A DNA stretch of 37,802 nucleotides from Ectocarpus siliculosus. Lineage: Eukaryota > Sar > Phaeophyceae > Ectocarpales > Ectocarpaceae. The stretch covers positions 409,433-447,234 of the forward strand of contig FN649003.1 of NCBI GenBank assembly GCA_000310025.1, in the 5' to 3' direction. A program made the translations under genes and the position numbers. The notes below the pieces were generated by a model. The model did not search any database. It was given only the letters and a program-made list of their open reading frames with translations, and was not told where the DNA came from. This document shows positions 31,109 through 37,802 of the stretch, piece after piece (position 1 is the first letter of the stretch; every line of letters starts with the position of its first letter).

Positions 31109-31472
31109 CTATGATGTTCCGGAGCGTGATAGCTCTGATGTGTTGACGCTGGTGCTGTGATAGCTGTTGTGATGGCGTGATAGCCTAGAGGCGTGAAAGC
31201 ATGGCAGCGTGATAGATGGTGGATAGGTAGTATGGGCACGGGCGTGATAGCCCAGGGCGTGATAGCCGGGAAAAAGGAAGATGAATAAATCAAGGGCACG
31301 TGGCCAACACCGTTGCTGACACGTATACCCAGAAAACAATAATATGTGGCAAAGATGGTACCACCATTCCCCCAATTTATTACAACTGCGGAACCCCCAA
31401 AATCCCCCGCTCCATCTTCTAGGAACATTCCTCGGTTGCAATAATCTGTCAATGCTGTGAGTACATCCAACA
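30987..31472 (-). repeat. 5' LTR of the gag-only element (486 bp)
   Basis: Direct repeat of 25780-26265. Immediately downstream on the minus strand the primer site region reads CGCTAGCGTAATAGATCAAG, which does not begin with TGG. Confidence 0.95.
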
Positions 31473-31477
31473 GCTCA

Positions 31478-31821
31478 GATTCTTACTTCAAAATAGGCTG
31501 TGTTATGATGACAGCGGAGACAGTCCCCCTGGCATCCCGGTGACGCTGTGTGTTGGTCTGAATGAATCACACCGACCATCGTTACTATTTTTCGTTTACT
31601 ATTATTATGAATTTGGACTAAACGAGGAACTGCATAGTCGACGTATGTAACTGTTCGTAGAGAACCGATACCTGCGGGTGTTGTCATCAGCAGTCAGCGT
31701 GGCCAGGGCACACGCCTGTTGCTCCAGCTAGTTGGATGCATGTGCTCTCACCGCTTGTCTTTGTAACCACAAGAAAAAAATATGTATGAAACTACAGCGT
31801 GTTGCAGAGACAACGCTTTTT
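31478..31821. other. Unassigned gap between two elements
   Basis: No gene or repeat recognised. The left edge is the GCTCA target duplication. Confidence 0.5.
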
Positions 31822-32581
31822 AGAGCAGTGGCCAAAATCGGGTACACCCAGTCCAAACATGGCCATAATCGGGTACTCCTACAAGATGCTGCTGGGAACG
31901 ACCGCATGACACCATCTGATTGGCCGACGCCCGCTCCTACCCGACCTTGACCGTCTTTCCACCGGGTGCACCCGATCTTGGCTACTCACCCCCCGGAGGA
32001 GTACCCGGTTTTTCTTTCCCCTACCCGAAAATGGCTGGGCTGTTCGGCCAAACCCCACATGCACACAATCACGGTTAGGACGCACAGCGCTGGCCGCTCG
32101 TTTGTCGCCAAATGAGAAAGCAGCAGAAGCAGAGAACATCTCTGTCTGTCTATTCGTTAGATGCGTGTCGTGTGTGCTGCATCTCATGAGTGAGGCATTC
32201 ATCCACAGTCTCTTTTGTCGATCATTTGCACCGACCGCCTGCCTGATGCCGTTTCCCCCACGCGAGAGTTCCACCGCCGGCGGTGGGTCCGCCCCCGCTG
32301 GCCGTCAGAACGTCCGAATCGAGGGCAAGGCACTACTTGTGTACATGGGGTTTGGCCGAACAGCCAAGCCATTTTCGGGTAGGGGAAAGAAAAACCGGGT
32401 ACCCCTCAGGGGGGCGAGTAGCCAAGATCGGGTGCACCCGGTGGAAGGACGGTCAAGGTCGGGTAGGGGCGGGCGTCGGCCAATCAGATGGTGTCATGCG
32501 GTCGTTCCCAGCAGCATCTTGTGGGGGTACCCGATTATGGCCGTGCTTGGACCGGGTGTACCCGATTTTGGCAACTGCTCT
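31822..32581. mobile_element. Foldback-type element 2 with ~245-bp inverted arms
   Basis: The left arm 31822-32068 is nearly the exact reverse complement of 32337-32581. Shared landmarks are AGAGCAGT-GCCAAAATCGGG at the ends, GATGCTGCTGGGAACGACCG, CACCATCTGATTGGCCGACG and CTACCCGAAAATGGCT. The arms hold repeated AATCGGGTACACC-like motifs in both directions. The 268-bp centre has no transposase. Both ends lie in T runs, so a target duplication cannot be told apart. The arms are more alike than those of foldback 1, suggesting a younger element. Confidence 0.88.
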
Positions 32582-33400
32582 TTTTTTTATCATGCCCTTC
32601 GGCAGGAAATGGGGGGAAAATCGAGCGCGCCGCTCTGTAGATCGGTACATACTGGATACCGGGCAGCAGACACTATTGTGAACACTTGCAATGGCTCTTC
32701 GCCGATTTGCCGGGGCCGGACGTGTGCAACGACTTTCGTTTATTTGTTTATTTCGTTTCGCCGAGCGTAAGGGGGCTAAGCAAGCTTTGAAGCACCCGAC
32801 GCTACCCTCATCGCCCGAAGACTCCTGCTGCTACAGGGACTGGGCTGGATTCGTAATGTGACGGTGAGCCCGCAACACAACTCTACTGCCACAGCTGTAC
32901 CGTTATGCCGACGATGCCAACGACCCATGACCGAGGGAAAAACGGCAAGCACAAGGAAGGGGAGACGACACAACACCGAAGACAACAACCAACACGATCA
33001 TCATCACGGCACTCCATCGGTGAAAAATACGCTCCGTGCATAGGACCTACCCGCAAGAGAAGGCCTCCAGCGGGGTTCTCCGCAGAGGACACGTCGTAGA
33101 TCGAAAGCAGCGGTACTTCCCAAAGAAATTGCGAAGGGACTGGCGCTCTTCACACCCGCCCATGTTTGGCAAAGGGACCGCTTGCTTAGTCCACAATCCG
33201 CCGTACTTCTTTGAGTACGGTCTTCTTGCGGTCTTGCGGCGGAGGAATGGGAGAGCCGATAGGCCGGGACCCGCACCATAACAACGACAACCCACATACA
33301 CAAGGTTTACCTATGCTGGGATAAACCTGCTCAAGGCCCACCAAAAAAGGGCCAGTGTTGTCCCGGCACGACGAAGTGGCGGCGACAACCGGGCTGCAGC
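32582..33400. other. Unassigned, with coding-like plus-strand frames
   Basis: Between about 32858 and 33281 two plus-strand frames look somewhat protein-like: LCRRCQRPMTEGK with a CxxC pair, and RKQRYFPKKLRRDW, HNPPYFFEYGLL. They are not in one frame, and I found no convincing start or splice pair. This may be a decayed gene. Confidence 0.3.
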
Positions 33401-33410
33401 CGACATTCGA

Positions 33411-33685
33411 GGTTGGCACCAGCATTCCTCGCACTCTCTCATAGAAGCACCGCCAGTTTTCACAACACGGGTCATTCCTTGGCCCCGAGGGCCACTTCCG
33501 GGTTGGCGCCAACTCTTCTCTCATAGAAACACGGCCAGTCGTTCACAGCACAGGTCAATACTTGGCCCCTAGGGCCACTTCCGGATAGTCACCAAAATTC
33601 CTCTCAAATAGAAACACGGCCAGTTCTTTACAGCACACGTCAGTACTTGGCCCCCAACGCCCACTTCCGGGTTGGCACCACCATC
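33411..33685. repeat. Minisatellite, about 3.2 units of 82-90 bp
   Basis: Units start with GGTTGGCACC or variants at 33411, 33501, 33583 and 33669. Each contains CTCTCA-ATAGAA-CAC-GCCAGT, CACAGCAC-GGTCA and TTGGCCCC-A-GGCCACTTCC. The array ends about 25 bases past the stop codon of the gene at 33708-35956, within its likely 3' untranslated region. Confidence 0.85.
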
Positions 33686-33707
33686 AGCCAGCCAGCCATT
33701 CATTCAT

Positions 33708-35956
33708 TCATTCGTCATCGTCCATCCCCCACAAGCCGTCATAGCTGTCCCCGACACCGTCCGCTTCTTCTCCGTCGTCCGGTGTCATCAGCCCGGCCAC
33801 GGTCTCCTCCACTTCGGCCCCTAGTTGCTCCTCCGAGGGTGTCCCTTCCGACGGGCAGAGGCGGGACAACGTCCTGGCCCAAGCCTCCGGGGGACAGCCC
33901 CCCCGGTCCGCGATCTCCTGGTTTTGCGGCGCGGCACGGCGGTAGACAAAACCCAAGGAATAGTTATCTTTATTACTCGAAAAGAACTATTCAGCCGGTT
34001 TTTCTTCCGTTCAGTGCTGAAAAGACTCCGATACATGCCCGTCGACTGCTGTGGTTTTATCTCGAACGGATAGTATTTCTGTGGTTGAGTGTATATTTTC
34101 TAGTAAAACACGCACCAAATCGCCATTCGCTCTGGCGTAGCCACCGAAGACAAGATAGCTGCCTTCCCCCGCCCCCATAAACCTTCTACAAATATTTTCA
34201 TTCGGTGCAACCTCCTCCCCGTGTCACACATCCATCCGTCTCTCACCGAGATCCACTCTGGTGGCAAGTAATATCTCGCCAGGGGCAGCACCCTTGCCAC
34301 CTCTTTGACCTCCCGCGGCCGCCAGACCACCCCGCCATCGATCTCCATGACCCACTTCGCCAGGACTTCGTCGTCCGTGACCTGGACAGAAAGAGGGAAC
34401 CGGGACAACAACAAACGCTTTCTTTTCTTGGTAGGGGGAGCTCTAGGAAGGTGTACCCTTGCTAGTCTGGGCACCGCGGAAGGTGTCTGTGTCAGCTGGA
34501 CCGGTACGGATAATAGAAGGTACTGAGCGGCGACCGAATACTTAAACGAAAAGACCACAACAACAACAACAACAACTGGGAGTTAATCTTTGCTTGACCC
34601 TTGAACGAAAGTCGAGCGAACAATCTGTCTCGACGACCGGGGGAGGGCACACCCGCAGCTGTGTGTGGCTATTTTTTTCTTCGGTGCAACAAAGAGTCAG
34701 GAGGGCACGCGGGCCCCACAACTTGTCAGTCCCCCACACTCTCTTATACGTGCAGTGCCTCCAACTTCCGCCGCACCCTGAATACAACAATGATATCACG
34801 CCACACGTTTGGACTACATAACAAGCCACAATCCAGAACCTCGCATCGGTAGACAAGGATTCCTGCCTTCGTTGTCATCGCCAGAAGTAAACCACGAAAT
34901 CAAACAGACTTCGACCGGTGTGCAGAAACACTCACGTTGTTCCCCACCTCGTTAGGCTCAACCCCACCAGCCACAAAACAAATGAGACGAGAAATAGCCA
35001 ACAAGGCAAACAAAAAAAACAGAATCCACGGCCGCCGGCTTTCCACAACAAGGCCGTCCACAGACAGATCCCGCCCCGGTCTCACAGCACAACCCAATTA
35101 CAGAGGGGGGGTCCCTGTGTAGTGCCGGCATGTGCCCGGAAAATTCAGCGGCACTACAAGTATACCGGACCGGCACTACTCAAAGTATTGACAATGACTT
35201 GGAAATTCAGTGCGTACCCGCCGAAAACACTAAACCGGCACTATATCGGGCATTGGCACCATTCAGCCGGCACTAAACAGGAACCCCCTCTGTATCCCGA
35301 CAACAACAACAACAACAACAACAACATGTGACGTATGCATCGGGTGCTGCCCCTTCTGCCATTCGCCGTCTTGATGAGCCACTCACGTCCTCGTGCTCGT
35401 AGTCCGCCGCAGCCGCGGCCCCCTTGCGGGCCTCCTCGGCCCCCCGTCCCCCCGCGCACTCCAGCGAGAACGCCTGCACCCCTCTCTCGCGGCAGAGCTC
35501 GATCGTCGCCGTCGTGGCCGCGCCGTCCCCGGCCCTCAGGTCCCCGAAGTACAGAGACGGAAGCTTCCGCGGAACGGTCCCCGGAACATCGGCGGCAGCG
35601 GCCCCCGCCGCCGGTGATTGGTCCACGAGGAGGGCGAGGCGGTCGGCGACTTTGGACCCGTGGCCTCCCACACCGAGGTGGCTCCCGAGGCGAGAGTCTA
35701 GCTCGTCGTTGCTGCCGTCTGCGCTACTGCTGCTGCTGCTGCTGCTTTTGGCGGCGGGACTGTCGGCGGCGAGGCTGTCGGCGGGAATGTCGAACGGACT
35801 GCCGAACGGGTCATCATCCGCGGGCGTGTCCAGGCCCGTCTGCTCGGTAGGCACCGCCGGTAGCCCCGTCGACTCTCGGGGGGGGGAGGCGGCCGCCTGG
35901 TGGGCTTCGTCCCACATCTCAAGGAACAGCCTGTCGTCGTCGAAGTACCTAGCCAT
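33708..35956 (-). CDS. Three-exon gene of unknown function, 304 residues
   Basis: Exon 1, 35956-35387 (190 codons), starts at ATG with MARYFDDDRLFLEMWDEAHQ and ends YEHED at a GTGAGT donor. Exon 2, 34381-34247 (45 codons), follows a CCCTCTTTCTGTCCAG acceptor; it reads VTDDEVLAKWVMEIDGGVVW to LPPEWIS and ends at a GTGAGA donor. Exon 3, 33917-33708, follows CAAAACCAG and ends in an acidic tail (DGLWGMDDDE). All junctions are phase 0. Residues 71-80 are a Ser run, and LPSLYFGDLRAG and ATIELCRERGV may mark a folded part. I see no known catalytic motif, signal peptide or membrane segment. A weak TATA-like TTTTTAATATTG lies about 40 bases before the ATG. Intron 1 has taken in a MITE, a SINE-like repeat and an AAC run. 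Confidence 0.65.
34440..34576 (+). repeat. Dispersed repeat, copy 3, with (AAC) tail
   Basis: GGTGTACCC, GTGTCAGCTGGA, GTACGGATAATAGAAGGTACT and GAGCGGCGACCG match the copy at 14795-14930 in order. It ends AAGACC plus ACA-ACA repeats (34556-34576). It lies in intron 1 of the gene at 33708-35956, in the opposite orientation to that gene. Confidence 0.7.
35101..35292. mobile_element. 192-bp MITE with ~28-bp terminal inverted repeats and TA target site
   Basis: The left end reads CAGAGGGGGG-TCC-TGT-TAGTGCCGGC and the right end is its near-exact reverse complement (GCCGGCACTAAACAGGAACCC then CCTCTG). TA flanks both sides (35099-35100 and 35293-35294), as for Tc1/mariner-type transposition. The middle repeats CCGGCACTA several times. 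It lies in an intron, without coding capacity. Confidence 0.85.
35301..35325. repeat. (CAA)8 microsatellite
   Basis: Twenty-five bases of uninterrupted CAA repeat just right of the MITE. It lies in intron 1 of the three-exon gene, so the Cys run read from the other strand is not coding. Confidence 0.95.
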
Positions 35957-36479
35957 GAGTGTTGCCGTGGAACGTCGGTGCGATTGGGGGGGGCAATATT
36001 AAAAATCCCTTGATATAGTGCCGGTGGGGGTTACGTGCCGGTGAGGGGCTACGTATACAGCGAAAATAGAGTATTAGCTAACGCGTGCGCAAGCGTGGTT
36101 GGGAGCGACGTCTACTCCGGTGGTTGTTATTGTTGGTCGTGTTGGTGTTGGTGTTGTTGTCCAAAGGTAGCGGAGCGGCACGCGAGATGACGAAACAACC
36201 GACCAACGGTACTGGCCCTTTCGACGGATCGAGGGATCACAAACGAACCTAACGATACTCATAGGGGAGAAGAAAATGCACATCGGAATTGTAGCTGCGG
36301 TCACCAGAACCACCGACGAAAAGATGGGGCTCCGCAGAATCAAGTTGCAGAGGTTTGTGTGTACAGGTGTTGCAGGATCTTTTTTAAGGGATGGGCAGGC
36401 AGCACCGCTGATTACTGCCGCGACTGTGTTAGAGAGGAAGGGCCGGCACCACTGCTGACTACTGCCGCGGCTCAGTGTC
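35957..36479. other. Intergenic region between two minus-strand genes
   Basis: Contains the presumed promoter of the three-exon gene and the 3' flank of the exon ending at 36480. TAGTGCCGGTGGGGG near 36019 resembles part of the MITE end. Nothing else is recognised. Confidence 0.5.
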
Positions 36480-36683
36480 TCACTCGCCGCTCTCCCTCGC
36501 AAGCACTAGCGCGTCCACGGAATCCAGCAGCCTGGTCGCGGTGCCGTCCGTCTCGATGCCGCCGTCGTCCACGCGGCCCGACGCCAGCGTCTCGCTCACC
36601 GCGGCGGCTATCCCCCGCCCCCCGGCCACGGCCGAGTTGCTCTCCCCGACGATCATCGTCACGAACAGGTGGTCCCTCTTCAC
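36480..36683 (-). CDS. Likely terminal exon of an unidentified gene
   Basis: A long C/T tract ending GCCGGCCCAG forms a strong acceptor at 36684-36686. It is followed by 67 open codons, VKRDHLFVTMIVGESNSAVA to ALVLARESGE, then TGA. Third-position GC is very high, like the exons of the other genes here. The frame is also open back to an ATG at 36722 (MSKPPPPLVSPAQ), but that part is translated poly-C and is better explained as the intron's pyrimidine tract. I could not place the upstream exon with confidence; a candidate acceptor TTTTTTTAG lies near 36885. Product unknown. Confidence 0.45.
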   Translation of the reverse strand: MKRDHLFVTMIVGESNSAVAGGRGIAAAVSETLASGRVDDGGIETDGTATRLLDSVDALVLARESGE

Positions 36684-37077
36684 CTGGGCCGGCGAAACAA
36701 GGGGGGGGGGGGGCTTACTCATTTGTTGCTTGCCTTAGCCATTTGACCATTGACCACGCGTCCCTTTCGAGACGGGGCGAAACAAGGGGGGGGGGTCGTG
36801 ACGCAATGCTACAGGTGACAAGACCTGCTGTGCCTTCCGTGCTTGTCCGTGCAGGCGGCGAGGGAGCGCAGGAGGACGAGGGCTAAAAAAACCAGCATGA
36901 GAAGGTTGACACCACGGGAAGGCCTCATTATTGTACATCTCGGGAGGCGAGCGTGAGAGGAAGGAGTATTCCTCCGCCAAACCAATACCTCGAAGAAAAA
37001 AAGGAGAAAAAAAAAAAACGCCCACGTCTTCTTCTCCCCTCTCGTAGTGATCGCCTCGTTTCAAGTGCGGTATGCTC

Positions 37078-37350
37078 TTACTCCGCCTCGTTCTCCGCGC
37101 CGCCGTTGGACTCCCCGCCCTTCTTCGTGCACATCAACAACAACACACCAACACCAACACCAAAGAATGGGAGGACAACGAAACTCAAGAATACGGCGGT
37201 GTCGATACAATCTTCGGGAGTGCGGCGTCCAAGCGCACCAAAGCGCTGAAGGATTAAGTCTACAGCTGTCATTCTCGGCGCAAGAACGGACGACCGACCC
37301 CCCCCCCCCACCGTTCGTTCCCCCTGATCTCCGGCCATCCCACCGCCCAT
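37078..37350 (-). CDS. Possible small single-pass membrane protein
   Basis: 90 codons from ATG 37350; a later ATG (MTAVDLILQ) would give about 64. The C-terminal half is one clear membrane segment (AVFLSFVVLPFFGVGVGVLL) followed by a basic MCTKK and a Glu/Gly/Asn-rich tail ending NEAE. It could also be a last exon: CTTAATCCTTCAG at about 37251 is a plausible acceptor, after which the frame reads RFGALGRRTPEDCIDT. No family recognised. The upstream neighbour, if any, lies toward the window edge. Confidence 0.4.
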   Translation of the reverse strand: MGGGMAGDQGERTVGGGGRSSVLAPRMTAVDLILQRFGALGRRTPEDCIDTAVFLSFVVLPFFGVGVGVLLLMCTKKGGESNGGAENEAE

Positions 37351-37802
37351 TCTCGTCTTCTTCTTCTTCGCAAGCTTATCGCATAGACTATGCCTGACGC
37401 TGCCTCCCCTTAGCCGTACAGCCGTACAGCCGTACCCTCCTGTCTACCAGCGTGTTTTCTGATGACACGTGACCATATTCGTCTGGTCATGTCGCTCTCG
37501 ACTGTCCCTTGCCCACCCACCTCCCTCCCCATCTTTGTCATATCTGCCATCTCTGTCATCTCTGTCATCTCTGTCTTACCACGCCAAACGCCAAGGCCGC
37601 TTGTAGCCCCTCGACGGCTTCCTTCACGCCGGACGAGCCAACTTCCAGCACAAAATGCCGCACACCTATCCAAAACAAACGGCACTTGTTGTTAGGGCGG
37701 GACTCAGGGTCGGGGGGGGGGGGGGGGGGGGGGACCTCCCCGGGTGTTAATGGGCTTTTTTTTAAAAAAAAACAAGGGGGTTTTTTTTTTTTTAAAAGGG
37801 GG
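37351..37802. other. Window end, low-quality homopolymers from ~37710
   Basis: 37530-37575 has a short TCTGTCATC tandem repeat. From about 37712 the sequence is a G23 run followed by alternating T, A and G runs, which looks like unreliable contig-end sequence and not biology. Confidence 0.75.

Larger units (their letters stand above)
25780..31472 (-). mobile_element. Non-autonomous gag-only LTR retrotransposon of copia type (TR-GAG-like)
   Basis: Two 486-bp direct repeats flanked by GCTCA (25775-25779 and 31473-31477) enclose 4.7 kb. On the minus strand the order is 5' LTR, gag with zinc knuckle, Pro-rich tail, ~2.2 kb without protease, integrase or RT, polypurine tract, 3' LTR. I count only two LTR differences (C/A near 25993, G/C-context change near 26119), so insertion is young. 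Two traces tie it to copia pol. One is a linker segment at 28569-28525 that resembles the integrase-RT linker of the first element. The other is an RNase H scrap at 27003-26971. The element cannot reverse-transcribe or integrate itself and would need proteins from a relative. Confidence 0.88.

Noticed and set aside
35273-35386. Cys-run tail of the minus-strand protein
   Set aside because: It lies after a GTGAGT donor and is the translated (CAA)n microsatellite in the intron.
37710-37802. Structured homopolymer region
   Set aside because: Alternating long runs of G, T and A at the very end look like unreliable contig-end sequence.

Overview
The window reads as nuclear DNA of a eukaryote with long introns and many transposable elements. 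Coding exons are GC-rich and joined by GT-AG introns (and one GC-AG intron) of about 0.28 to 1.06 kb. CAG/CTG runs are common, and most of the sequence is repeats and non-coding DNA. I infer a stramenopile alga, possibly a brown alga of the Ectocarpus kind, from intron size, base composition and element types; nothing here proves it. Homopolymer runs at both ends suggest the window spans the poorly resolved ends of an assembled contig.

Layout. 0.8-3.3 kb is a diverged, shortened copy of the 18.3-24.9 kb segment. 3.6-10.6 kb is a complete but broken Ty1/copia LTR retrotransposon on the minus strand, with 5-bp target duplications (AGCAG). 10.7-18.2 kb has no convincing complete gene. It holds a 200-bp tandem repeat, a small hairpin element, a ~1-kb foldback element, pyrimidine-rich tracts and a tRNA-derived SINE. 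18.3-24.9 kb carries the best gene: a six-exon minus-strand gene for a predicted multi-pass membrane RING-H2 E3 ubiquitin ligase, whose RING is split by an intron. 25.8-31.5 kb is a second LTR element (TSD GCTCA) with nearly identical LTRs. It keeps gag but has lost protease, integrase and reverse transcriptase. 31.8-32.6 kb is a second foldback element. 33.7-36.0 kb is a three-exon gene of unknown function with a TA-flanked MITE and a SINE-like repeat in its first intron. 36.4-37.4 kb has a likely terminal exon and a possible small membrane protein.

How things fit together. Exon phases of the RING-H2 gene agree at every junction; one extra base in a T8 run of exon 2 is the only break. The 0.8-3.3 kb copy keeps exons 1 and 2 and the start of exon 3, then has lost about 2.95 kb including the whole RING, so it is a decayed paralogue. 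The two LTR elements share the polypurine tract, the variant CHHC zinc knuckle and the gag domain. The gag-only element therefore looks like a non-autonomous derivative of the same copia lineage, probably moved by proteins of a relative.
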